This document shows positions 14,432 to 25,000 of a DNA stretch of 64,000 nt, piece by piece. The DNA is from Toxonevra muliebris (Eukaryota; Arthropoda; Insecta; Diptera; Pallopteridae): positions 18,222,182 through 18,286,181 of the forward strand of contig OY829330.1 in NCBI GenBank assembly GCA_963691655.1, given 5' to 3'. Made by a program: the position numbers and the translations under genes. The notes beneath the pieces were generated by a model. The model was given only the letters and a program-made list of their open reading frames with translations. It was not told the DNA's origin and ran no database searches. Position 1 is the first letter of the stretch, and each line of letters starts with the position of its first letter.

Positions 14432-15723
14432 AAAATATTTTTAATGTTATACTAGCCTGTTTACATTTTGAATGTTAAATTTGCACATGAAAATATCAAT
14501 TTTACATGACAAATGTATTAAGTAATAACAACATTTTTAATGTAATTTTAACATTATAATTTGATATGACAATGTAAAACGGATTAATATCAATATGATA
14601 GTTTTAATGTAAATTCAACATAAAACATATCAATCTGATATTTTTTGCCGTAAAAATAACATTTTTGTTTTTACATTGAAAATAATATTACAAACATATC
14701 AATTTTACGTTGCACTTTTTTTTAGTGCGGCGCGCTGCCATGGCGTGGGCATTCTCGGCACCCATTTTACGCACACCTTTGACATGCCAAGATGGTCATG
14801 CAGGATATTCAAAATGGTTGCAGGTGGTACTACAATCCCGGCCTGGGATTGTCTTCTAAGGAATCTCTTACTTGTTTAAATAGGTTGCACCACTTGTAAA
14901 CCATGGTTTTTCCTGGGCAAGAGTCGCCGTAAAAAGAAGACACCTCTTCCAAAATAGCTTCCTTGCTTTGTCAGGAACTTTATGACTGCATGAAACTCGA
15001 TTTTTTCATAGTTGCACTTTGCTTTCGGATTAACTTGTTTAAATGACATCTCTGCGAGTAAGGACCTACTTTTAACAAAACTTGGCATATACGCTCAGAA
15101 AAAAACATCCATTAATCACGAAAAACGTTCCATTACTTTTTACACCAATAAATTAATAGTGCTACAGCATGAAATCAATAGGACTGTACTATGAAATCAA
15201 TAGGATATATAAAGAGGATAATATGGCTATATAACATCAAAAATTATAGTCTAAAAACTATTAAAATTATGGGAAAATACCATTGGCCAAATCTTACAGA
15301 AAAAATTAAATTTTCCTTTTGATTCCATATTGAAATAAAAAATTGATTTTGATGGCTACGCTGGGGAACCTCAAAAAAATAACCGCTATTTTAGAAAAAA
15401 TTAGGTGGGGTCACTAAACAACCAAATAGTCGGAGCCTCTTAAGGGGGTCGCTTGGTAAGGTTGGTAAAAAAAACGATATTTTTGAATGAAATTAAATTA
15501 AATGCATTCTTTTAGAGTTCTGATAATCAATATGAAAAAATTTTAAGGAACTTAGTATGTATAAATTGTCAAAAATACACAAAAAATTTAAATTGTTTAA
15601 ATTTTTTTTTAATTTCCAAGTAGTAACTAAATATTAAGACAATTTCAAATTTTGTCTTTTTATTGAATTATTTTAGAGGGATTTATCCCTCCTCTACTTA
15701 AAGCACTAATCAGAACTAACTAC

Positions 15724-16476
15724 TAGAGTCCGGCCGATTAATCGACATCGACATTGTTATCGGCCAGTATCGAATTATGGGATCGGCATCGGCCAGATAT
15801 GGCCGATCTTTTAGCCAAACATATTAATTATTAAAAAAATAGTTATTAAATTTTTAAATTGTCGTGTGTTTCATTTTTCTTTGACTCTATTTTAATGCTT
15901 TTCTAAATTTCTTTAAATTTCAAAATGTTCATTAGAGTCAACACCGTGGCCGTGTAGAAGATCCTTTTTTTGTTTTGCTGAAATTAAATTTACCATTTAG
16001 TAAAAATAATTGTAAGTAAAATTAATGCAAATTAATGGTAGCCATATAAAAATTAATAAAAAAAACATACAAGGCCAAAATAAACTTCTTTTTTTACATT
16101 ATAATGTTAAAGTATTAAATTTCGAGTATTAATTTTAATTAAACAGTACGTTTAACTTAAAAATAATATATTCCTGAACAAATGTGAGTAATATACTTGA
16201 ATTTTAATGTATTTTGTTTTTTAATTTAATTTTTATATTTTTGTGGTGCATAAACATATTTATATTTTTTATATTTATTTGTTATATTTTCATATCTATG
16301 TACTTTACTTCAATATTGCATAAAATGACAAATTTTAATAAATGAATTATTTATTTTTTACTGTATATATTGGCATCGGCTGGCCGAACATCGTCATCGG
16401 TATAGGCCAAACTTTCTTCGAGAGCCGATCATCGGCATCGGTTCGGCCAAAAAAAAACCTAATCGGTAGGACTCTA
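15724..16476. mobile_element. hAT-type MITE with perfect 8-bp target duplication
   Basis: The element begins TAGAGTCCGGCCGATTA and ends with the inverted TAATCGGTAGGACTCTA (15 of 17 matching). CTAACTAC at 15716-15723 is repeated exactly at 16477-16484, an 8-bp target duplication as produced by hAT transposases. Subterminal regions are dense in GGCCGAT and CATCGGC motifs. The interior is A/T-rich. Overlapping open frames at the right end come from the motif array, not a gene. It is related to the element at 55028-55968. Confidence 0.88.
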
Positions 16477-16484
16477 CTAACTAC

Positions 16485-18169
16485 TACTACTAACCGTCGG
16501 TTAAAGTTCGGATTAGTGCTTAATCCAATTGAGAAAACAGCCCTAACATTGGTAAAAATAGGTGAAGAGAAACGTACACGTGCTCCCACAAATAACTAAT
16601 TTGGCCATCCTACAACCCGAGGAGATCTTCTATTAGCAACATTAGAGCAATAATCACGGAGCATTGTATGAAAAGTTGAAAAGTTGTAAGAAACAGCTGT
16701 AAAATTGATATTTTTCCTTTGCAATATTCGATATTGTTCCAAAATCATGTTGATATGATATGGTATTATAGATAATATAATGCTAAATTATTATCATTAA
16801 ATGTAATTACTTTGTGCTGAAATCACATAGTCTTTACACTTGTTGTAAAACACACCTTTTTTAGTAACAAACTATTTTTTATTGTCTTCAACTGACTTAT
16901 TTACATATACATATACTTAACGTTAAAAAAAACTATTGCGAAAGATATGGCCATATGGGCGTGTCAGTCTCCGATCAAAATCTAATTATTGCACTAATCA
17001 TTCACATGGGTAGTTTCACACCCACTTGTTCAATAGTCTCAAGATTCTTCCCAGCTTGATCCCATCTTAACACACAAACCTTCATCATCATCTTTCTTAC
17101 TATGGCTCTCTAATAACTATTACCATACAGTCTTCACAACCAAATTCATTGCTTTCCTCACTATGGTTCCCCATATATGCCGTTTCAAGCATTTCCTTTG
17201 TATAAGAGGGGCCTACTTGCCCAAAAGCTTCCACATTCTGCCCAATAACTACTACGCGATATATACATAACCGGACTCAATATTGTTATATGAGACATGA
17301 TCAAAATTATATATGCTATTATTATTTTGTTAATATTTGATTAATCTTTATAATGTTTTTCAGTTAACTTTGTTTTCATGAGTTCAATTTCATTGTGTCA
17401 AATGTCCAGAAATTAACTATATAAGAAAAATTGCTACCTATATGCATCCGCATAATGCGTAAAAAAAATCAATATCTTAAAGCTGGATTATTAAGCCAAA
17501 AAAAAAAATTGACAAATATAAAATCGATTTCGCAAGCAATGATCAAATTTGGCGATAAGTCGTTAGCACGTTAGGCAACCCTGGCACTACCTCTTGGCTG
17601 GCTATGACAAACCTTCAAGAGTAAAAATTTTCCTCCCTTCAAATATAACTTGGACAACACGCATGGATCTGAAAAACTCGGCCTAAATCCTTTATGAGCT
17701 GTTTCTTGTGTCTTAATATTTGTAATAGTGCATGTTATTTGCATCGCAAAATTGCATTCTGATGCACCACATACATTGATGACGGCACTAACGCGAGTGT
17801 ATAAAAGCACACCTTCTTATGGAGACGACTATTTTGGCGGCGGCACGACCACAATTGTAGCTGTCGTCAATTTAAATCTATTTATAATTTGACAAGCAAC
17901 AGAGAAAGAAGAAGAGTTTGCTCTTATTTAGCTGTGTTTGGTGCTGGTGATGCCGCTTTCATTGTGTCTTAGTAGCCGACTACATGGCGTCTGTTGAAGC
18001 CGACGGAATTTCGTAGTCTTGTAGCTCCTGTCGTCAAGGTGAATGGAGCATGAGAAAAAAATTTAGTGAATACAAATAAATGTATTTATATATTCGCTTT
18101 TGGGTGACTTGGATTTTTAAAAATTTTTATTTTCCCAATTTTTTTCTATTTTCGACAGAAACACTAAAA
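16485..18169. other. No gene recognised (toy intron 1)
   Basis: Mixed-composition intronic DNA. Nothing with clear coding or repeat structure was identified. Short open frames near 17571-17810 are not recognisable. Confidence 0.45.
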
Positions 18170-18310
18170 TTTTAATTTCCATTGAATTTCTTAGGTCTCG
18201 AATCGTTTGAAGATCGTTGACACAAACTTTGCTTTTAACAAAACCCAAAAGAAAAAAGTCCAACGGCGTTCACTTGGCGTGTGATTCCGAGGAAAATCTG
18301 CGCGTATTTA
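18170..18310 (-). pseudogene. Tc1/mariner-type transposase C-terminal relic
   Basis: Minus-strand sequence at about 18178-18268 reads PLDFFLLGFVKSKVCVNDLQ, then TIRDLRNSMEI. This matches the PLDFFLWGYVK-x-K-VYVN-x-PQTI block near the C-terminus of Tc1/mariner-like transposases common in insect genomes. The upstream part of the motif is frameshifted. Only this block is preserved, about 240 bp before toy exon 2 and antisense to toy. Confidence 0.6.
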
Positions 18311-18551
18311 ACGCATTATGGCCGCAAAAATACGTGAATTTTCGTAATTTCATTTGGATTCATTCTTTCATAGTGTAGCGCGTTTATAAAACGCGGTTGT
18401 CAAAACTGACGTTTATACGATGACAGCTGTCAAAGTTACCAACCTAACAACTCTTGTTGAAACACATACCCTTTATATACGCCATTTCACTTTTATATAT
18501 GTATATATAAAATATTTTTATACTCGTTTACTTGTATTTTTTTATTTTTAG

Positions 18552-18732
18552 GTATTATGAAACAGGATCAATAAAACCTCGCGCGATAGGTGGTTCAAAG
18601 CCACGTGTTGCCACAACGCCCGTCGTACAAAAAATTGCCGATTATAAACGCGAATGTCCGAGCATTTTTGCATGGGAAATACGCGATCGATTACTATCGG
18701 AACAAGTATGCAATAGCGATAATATACCAAGT
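18552..18732 (+). CDS. toy: toy (Pax6 paralogue), coding exon 2: second half of paired domain
   Basis: Second coding exon of twin of eyeless, 181 bp, entering in phase with the split Arg codon of exon 1 and ending after AGT with a GTGAGT donor at 18733. It encodes [20 protein letters not shown], then [20 protein letters not shown], then [20 protein letters not shown]: the linker and second helix-turn-helix (RED) part of the paired domain. The [17 protein letters not shown] linker identifies toy rather than eyeless. One difference from the usual Pax6 sequence is Lys in [10 protein letters not shown], where Arg is typical. The next expected residues, VSSINRVLRNL, are not encoded in the window as far as I can see, nor is the homeodomain. 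Confidence 0.95.
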
Positions 18733-19360
18733 GTGAGTATAAAAAATTATATACATACATATATTTATATATCGAGCAATGATCGCCAAATGAACGTAAG
18801 CGCCATTTTATCGAAAACTGTTTTTTAATCGCCAATAAAACTTCCATAAAATTTTAAATGTCAATAGTGAATAAGACATATCTGGGCATTATACGTTTAG
18901 ATGTCGTATATGTTTGGAAGATGACACGACGACAACTAACATTCTGCGTGAAGGTCCATTAATTGACAAACATAGAAATTCCGAAAATATTTCAATTTCC
19001 TTTTAAGAAAACATGAAAAAAACTTTTTTTCGTACCTGTCTAGGTATAGGATTGGTGTGAAAACGCACTACTGTCAGTTAACGTGTTCACTTTGGGTGAA
19101 AATTTAAAAGTTTGTGTTTTATTGTTGGACTGAAAAAGTCATTGAATTTTTAAATGTACATGTATCTTTAGTAAGTACACAGTTAATTCAAGGTAAGTAA
19201 AAAAATTTGTAATTTATTTTTGAGAAAAAAGTAAAAAAAAAAACGTTCAAAAAAATTAATTGAGTGATCTCCAAACTATTGTTTAGAGTAGGTGGCTTGG
19301 AAGCAATTTGAATAAAATGATACATTGTATTTTATGCATATGTATGTTGTATGATTGTGG
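18733..19360. other. No gene recognised (intron start)
   Basis: A/T-rich intronic sequence after the toy exon 2 donor. No element or conserved motif was identified. Confidence 0.45.
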
Positions 19361-19361
19361 C

Positions 19362-20345
19362 TCACTCAGAGAAATACTTACCTCGTTTAAAGAAAAACGG
19401 CTATCAAATTGAGGAAAAATGCGAATGATTTGATTTTCCTCGTTTAGATATACAAAATTTGTTTGAATTGAGGAAATATGTTTTCATTATTTTAGAGAAA
19501 AATTTCTTTGAAAGAAGGAAGTTTTCTATAAATTAAAGAAATATGTCTTCAATTTGTAGAAATTGCGTTTTTCAAATGAATAATATTTTATTTTAATATG
19601 AGAAATTGTATATAATTTAGGTAAAATTTTCCTCAGTTTGAGGAATAATTTTTCATAAATTGAAGTCAATTTACTACCTTTTTAGAAAAAAAATCCTCAA
19701 TTTATGGAATATTTTCTACAATGTTGTTTTAATTAAAAGGCATAGAAATCATATTTTTTTTTTCTTGTATTCATTTATTATTTTATTTTTAATAAGTATT
19801 AAGGTTTACATTCATACGTATTTTTACACTACAGGCGTCGTCGCCTTGAAATGATCAAAATATCCTTATGGCCATCAAAGAATTATAAATTGAAGTTTAT
19901 TGAAATTTATTTCTTTCGAATATATTTTGTTTTTTTTCACAATATATATAAATTTTTTCACAAATTATATCAACATCCGCAAACACAACCACTTCGCTTG
20001 AAATAGAGACGCCGACTAAAAAATTCAAAAGAAAAACAAAGCGTACGCGATTGTCTGCTAAGGCCAAAAGAGTAAAGCTAGTTTTTTGTGTATACCAAAA
20101 TTTTGTATGGAGAACATTTTTGGTATATTCGTCTCTTTCTTACATTTTCTATGCAACTAAATCTGTAAAAATGAAGAAATAACTTACTTCAAATTGAACA
20201 CCATGGTTGCATGAAAGGAGCACATTTTTCTTCATTTTGAGGAACATTTACTTAAACGAGAGAAATTTTCGTGGATTCAAATAGAGGAAACTTTTTCTTT
20301 GTTTTAGAGATTTTTTTTTAGAGATAGGGCATTTTTCTGGGTGCA
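19362..20345. mobile_element. Nonautonomous element with recurring TTGAGGAAA-like motifs
   Basis: The left end CTCACTCAGAGAAATACTTA and the right end, read inverted as CACCCAGAAAAATGCC, share a C-x-CAGA-x-AAAT-x-C core. Between them TTGAGGAA, TAGAGGAAA, TTTCCTC and related motifs recur in both orientations (near 19408, 19435, 19473, 19630, 20238, 20282). No coding capacity and no confirmed target duplication. A similar terminus (TTTTTCTCTGAGTG) occurs alone near 29875. Confidence 0.45.
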
Positions 20346-20617
20346 GTGTTTGCATCTCCTACGGGGACCATCTGGTCCCGCAGAAACACTATGGTTGACA
20401 CAGTCAAGTCGAATGGTATTGTTGATGACTTATCCTCTACAAGCAATCAAATTTAGGCATTAGCGGCTTTTTATAGTCCAAGAGGGATATCGGAAGGCCT
20501 GCCGAAAAATTAAAGTTTATTTAACAGATCAAAACAGCAACAACAACCATGACTAATTTTTTCCAACATATACGTTTCAAATATGGCGAACAAACATGTA
20601 CAACACTGAAACACTAG

Positions 20618-22347
20618 AGTAAATTAAATAAACGATTAACTAAATTAAAAGATCAACTTAAATTCTTGCTAGAATACAGAAGATACGGACTCTTACCAAA
20701 ACGTTTGGCAAATTCTACCAAAAATGTCACGATAAATACAACATCATATAGAATACAACGACAAGTGGAAAGAACCAAACAATTCTTCCTCAAGAAAATG
20801 CTGAACATTGAGATGGCACAAACCAATATGAACATCAAAACAACAAGAGACTACATATACCACACAGAACTGGAAATGAAAATACTCTTAACAACAAAGA
20901 ACACAACACCTTCATTTCTAATCAATATTTTGCTTCAGTAAAACTAGCAAAAAGCATTGAAAAGATACACTTGTCAAAAATGAAAGAGTTAAAAAATATA
21001 ACTATTGACAAGCTTGGAATATATAAGAATGATGGTTGGTTTGTCAATAAAACAAACATAGAATTCTCCGAAGACATTGGATGGTTACTTTCGCTTGGAA
21101 GAAAATTTACGCTCCCTACAACCAAAAACACATTCACACCAATACATATAATAGCTGACAATAATTACAGAAGAAAAACAACAACATTGTAGACTACCTT
21201 CACAAACATAACATCATAAACACAAGAGAAAAACATTTATTAACCTGTACAGCGGCGGCAGCACCAAGATTATACGGACTACCAAAAATACACAAACCAG
21301 ATCTACCCTTACGCCCAATTTCATCATCTCTGAACATCTCTGAACCGTGCTACAAACTTTCCAAACATATTGGGGAAATTTTGAACGGTCTTATAACGTT
21401 AAAAACTCTTTAGAACTTAAAGAAAGGTTGGCTAGCATTTGTTTGAAAAAAGATGATATTTTGGTGTCATTTGATGTTGTCTCTTTGTTTACCAACATAT
21501 CGACGTATTTGGCTACAAAAATCATAATGAACCAGTGGAAAAAGATTGAAGAGGTCACGAAAATACCGAAAAACAATTTCTTGACTATCCTAGATTTCTG
21601 CTTAAAAGACAACAACTATTTCATGTATGACAATAAACTTTACCATCAAACGTTTGGTATGCTGACATAATCATGGACAATTTATTAGACAGCACTTTTG
21701 TGGATTTAAAACAGAAAAATATTGACATTAAACTTATGGCAAAATACGTAGACGGCATACTAGCTATCATCAAACTTAAAGACGCGGAGACAATTTTGGA
21801 CACGCCAAGCAGCTATCACCCTAAGCTGCAATTTACGATGGAAAAAGAAAAAGACCACAGTATTCCCTTCCTAGATACAAAAATACACAAGAAGGAAAGC
21901 CAATTAATACTTAATTGGTACTCAAAACCTACTGCTTCTGGACGAATGATTAACTACTTCTCTGCACAACCACATAAGTACAAAGTCAACACAGCAAAAA
22001 ATCTCATCCACAAAATTTTAACCCTAAGCGACAAACAATTTCAAAAAACCAACATTGACAAAATACACGGAATTTTAGAAACAAATGACTGCCCACAAAA
22101 ATTAACTCATAACCTAATACAAGCAAAACTACGAGAAATGGACCTAGTAACAAGATCGCAGAAACAAAAAAACGAATCAAATCAACGCTTCTTTAGCGTC
22201 ACATACATCCCGAAATTAACAGGCAACTTCAACAAAGACATCAAAGCAACAAAAGAAAATACAGTACTGGCGTACAAATCAAATGCCACTCTAGCAACAA
22301 TTTTCACTAGAAAAACAACAACAAAACAACGTTGTATACGAAATTGA
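20618..22347 (+). pseudogene. PLE reverse transcriptase, frameshifted, catalytic block altered
   Basis: Reverse transcriptase of a Penelope-like element, an enzyme that copies the element RNA and is related to telomerase. Fragments in order: N-terminal helical region (20642-20938), GIYKNDGWFVNKTN region (20971-21192), LYGLPKIHKPDLPLRPISSS near 21270-21330, DDILVSFDVVSLFTNI (about 21450-21500), FCLKDNNYFMYDNKLYHQTF followed by GM, then MAKYVDGILAIIK (about 21735-21775). The active-site motif is YVDG where YVDD is expected. The PMGNPLSP-type block that should follow QTFGM is deleted and the frame shifts there. Then come FLDTKIHKKE and the thumb region up to 22347. Confidence 0.88.
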
Positions 22348-22651
22348 ATGTAAAGGCAACGCAACTGAAACTTGCAGTAAAATTTATACAGGAACAACAA
22401 AACGGGCATTGGGAGTACGACTAGCGGAACAGGAAGCCGACATAAGAAAGAAGGGAATGACAACAGCACTAACACAACACATGACTACGAATGGACACAA
22501 AGCTAATTTAGAGAATGCGAGAATAATAGACAGAGAAAGGAGAGAACGAACCAGATACACACTTGAAAGTCTACGACTACAACAGAAGAGGCACCAAGCA
22601 ATGAATATGAAAAGACACAGACGACATCAGCGCTTCGTATGCTTAAAATAG
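22335..22651 (+). pseudogene. PLE GIY-YIG endonuclease domain
   Basis: Continues the PLE polyprotein after a frameshift. It reads NNVVYEIECKGNATETCSKI, then YTGTTKRALGVRLAEQEADI, then TALTQHMTTNGH, ending with a basic tail before a stop at 22649. The VYEI-C-C-x-IY-x-G-TKR-L-x-R-x-x-E layout is that of the GIY-YIG nuclease fused to reverse transcriptase in PLEs, which nicks target DNA. The initial Tyr and the IYTG block are present and Arg (in GVRLAE) is preserved. The domain itself is open, but it is separated from the RT by the frameshift. Confidence 0.85.
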
Positions 22652-22869
22652 ACGAAATTTTCAAACTTGACTGTCGTAACAACAAAAAAATCGCTGTGAT
22701 ACTAGTTCTAAGTATCTTTCAGATTTTGTTTTTTGTTTTTAAAAATGATTTTCTAGTCCTTTCAGTATGTGTGTTATGAATGTTTAAATGTTTACAAAGT
22801 GTATGTTTGTATAAAAAAAGTATGTTTGTATAAAAATTAATTACTATGTTTTTCTTGAAAAATAAAATA

Positions 22870-22910
22870 GACGCCCCTGATGATGCTTAAAAATTAAGCG
22901 AAACGTTGGC
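22870..22910 (+). ncRNA. Hammerhead-ribozyme-like motif of the PLE
   Basis: CTGATGA (22877-22883), then after one T a perfect 6-bp stem GCTTAA/TTAAGC with an AAA loop (22885-22899), then GAAAC (22900-22904). CTGATGA-stem II-GAAA is the hammerhead core, and hammerheads are known from the terminal repeats of Penelope-like elements. Stems I and III and the cleavage site were not traced, so activity is unproven. Confidence 0.5.
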
Positions 22911-22945
22911 CAAACAGATGGAATAAGAGTTTTTATTTTCATCAA

Positions 22946-23999
22946 TAACCAATTGACTAAATAAGCCAAAAACTATTACAGAAATTGATTTATATCATTT
23001 TTGACAACTTGGTCCCAAAGAAAAGTGTTAGTTGGAACAAAAACAATCAACTTCGGGAAATGAGTTATAAGCCGAAACAATATGCCAATGAATTTCCAGA
23101 TTCGATTAACACTAAAAGTCGTGCGAATTGCATATGTCATGTGGGAAATGAAAAAAATTTAATTAAAACAAGAAATAGAATAAACAAAAAACGAATCTTT
23201 GCATTTTCATTCCTTGCAATGAAAAGAACTACATATATAAAAGATTTTCGGTCATGTAACTATGAAGTGATTTCTTTAAAAAAATAAATCATTTTTTCTG
23301 ATATTGTCATTATAACAACAAAAACTCAAAGCTTTGAAATTACCCTAAAAATGAACTCGTATATTGACAAAGGCGCGTTTTCACACAACACAGTTTCATG
23401 AAAACATTACGGTTGAACAACTGAACCACGCTTCACACTTTCTTTTCCCGATTAAAAGATATATAATCGAACCAACTATTTACAAGATTTCGCAATTTAA
23501 AAAAAATATTTCGTATTATTTTTCTATCATTAAAATCAAAAAAATTCTAAATTGGTAAAAATTGAAAACAAATCCCGCTGTAATGGGCGTGAAGAGTGTC
23601 GATATATATAACCTATGGACTAAAAAAATCAACAATACTTCTGAAAGGTGTATAGAAATAACATAATAAGTCGGATAAAAATCTCACTTTTAGTGGTGCG
23701 TTTTAGCACCATTCTCAATTAATGGGTTAATGATATAAAATCATCCGCCACAATAGACGTGCTGGTCTTCGTTAGGTAAGGTGAGCGTCTTTTGCCCTAA
23801 ATTGAGAACAGTCACAGAAGATGTTTCAGGGCGCATAATCTGCCACTTCGGACTTCATACGTTACGCTAATCATAATAATAGTGAATGATACCCAAGAAA
23901 TGATCCGAGAATTTTTTGGTTTCTAATGTTTACATGTAAAGATTATTGATATTATAGAAATATCCCAAAAGAAACAATTGTTAATAGTTTTTGGAATCT
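22946..23999. other. No gene recognised
   Basis: An open plus frame at 22985-23287 has no recognisable domain. The rest is A/T-rich. Nothing more can be supported. Confidence 0.4.
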
Positions 24000-24260
24000 T
24001 CGTTGGAATCACTCGAGTAATTTCTTCAAATAAATAAAAAATTTTGTGCTATTAACGAAATATGCCAACGATTTTTTTCTGTAAGCGAAATGTGCGAATA
24101 AATGATTTCGACTGGACAAATCGTTCGATCGTTAAAATCATTCATTCAACCGTTCAATAGTCAAAATCACTCCATAGTTTTTATCACTACTAATTAGTTC
24201 GAATAAATGAATGATTGAAAAAAATTACTTTTTATAGTTCAAATCACTCGATAGTTGACA
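24000..24260. repeat. Local cluster of AAATCACTC / GAATAAATGA motifs
   Basis: AAATCACTC-like words occur near 24166 and 24240, with related CAAAATCACTC and GACATCACTAG variants, and GCGAATAAATGA/TCGAATAAATGA occurs twice (near 24094 and 24200). This suggests a small degenerate repeat or a transposon edge. The class is unknown. Confidence 0.3.
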
Positions 24261-24659
24261 TCACTAGCGAAAATGTCGTAACAGCCACAGCTTGTGCACA
24301 TTTTACAAAAACCAAAAATTTTTGCATCATTCGATTTGTAGATTTAAATAATTAATATATTTGTGGTAAAAATGAACAGACTAACTCGACTTAAGATGGA
24401 AACTGGAAACTGGTGTGAGTTTTGAAATAATTTTTAAAATTAATTACACTATGCGACAAAAATTTGGGTGACAAAAATCAATGAAACGTGACTAGAAAAT
24501 CCGGTAAGTATACGATGTCAGTAATTGATCCTGAAAAGGATTTTGAAAAGTTATCTCCGGTTTAGGATCAATTGGTGCTTGATGTTTAACCTTTTGGTGC
24601 TTCGTTATTTCCTTAAAATTCGATTTATTTTGGGATTTCGATCCTTAAAATCACTTAAT

Positions 24660-25000
24660 ACTCTCTAATCATTTTGAAATTTCGCACACTCATTGGACAA
24701 TTCAAAATGGCGGATCAATATGGTGACCACATGTAAATTTAAGATTAAATTTTGAAATCAATTTTCAAATCACTAACTGTTAGTCAATTACCATGAAATT
24801 TCGCATACTCATAACCCATTAACTGAAATATAACAACATATTGATATATTGACCCATTGGCGCCCACATTCTTATTTAACATAAATTTTCTGATTTTTCG
24901 ATTCAAATCTTACAATGATTGTTTGCACCGATGACTTATGGACTGTAATATAAGAACGTACCAATATTTTAACCCGTTGGCGCTCATAATTTTTTTTTAT
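24660..25000. repeat. Diverged tandem units with TTGGCGCYCA end
   Basis: Units near 24775-24870 and 24900-25000 share GAC/GAAATATAA, a central ATATT and the ending ACCCRTTGGCGCYCA. A related part occurs near 24680-24730 (AAATTTCGCACACTCAT versus AAATTTCGCATACTCAT). Noncoding. Confidence 0.4.

Larger units (their letters stand above)
12545..14715 (-). mobile_element. Degenerate DNA transposon with subterminal repeats and an HGKG-family coding relic
   Basis: Both flanks of this 2.2-kb block are packed with variants of ATGTAAAATTGATATGACA: at the left near 12574, 12635, 12700 and 12738, and at the right, partly inverted, near 14487, 14541, 14565, 14600 and 14690. Between them, minus-strand sequence carries two coding relics (13410-13796 and 12940-13120). 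The arrangement suggests one element with subterminal binding repeats. Exact termini and target duplication are not resolved. A diverged tandem pair of about 75 bp at 14285-14431 lies inside. Confidence 0.5.
20540..22945 (+). mobile_element. Penelope-like element (PLE), degenerate
   Basis: A plus-strand Penelope-like retroelement. It is spread over all three frames: N-terminal region (FKYGEQTCTTLKH near 20575; FLLEYRRYGLLPKRLANSTK), the pre-RT and fingers region with LYGLPKIHK and PLRPISSSLN, the palm block DDILVSFDVVSLFTNI, the core YVDG block, a C-terminal thumb, and a GIY-YIG endonuclease domain. A hammerhead-like motif lies in the 3' region. Stops, frameshifts and an internal deletion make it nonfunctional. 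Confidence 0.9.

Noticed and set aside
16342..16599. Plus and minus open frames of 80-85 codons
   Set aside because: They cover the CATCGGC motif array at the right end of the hAT MITE on both strands. Repeat structure explains them.
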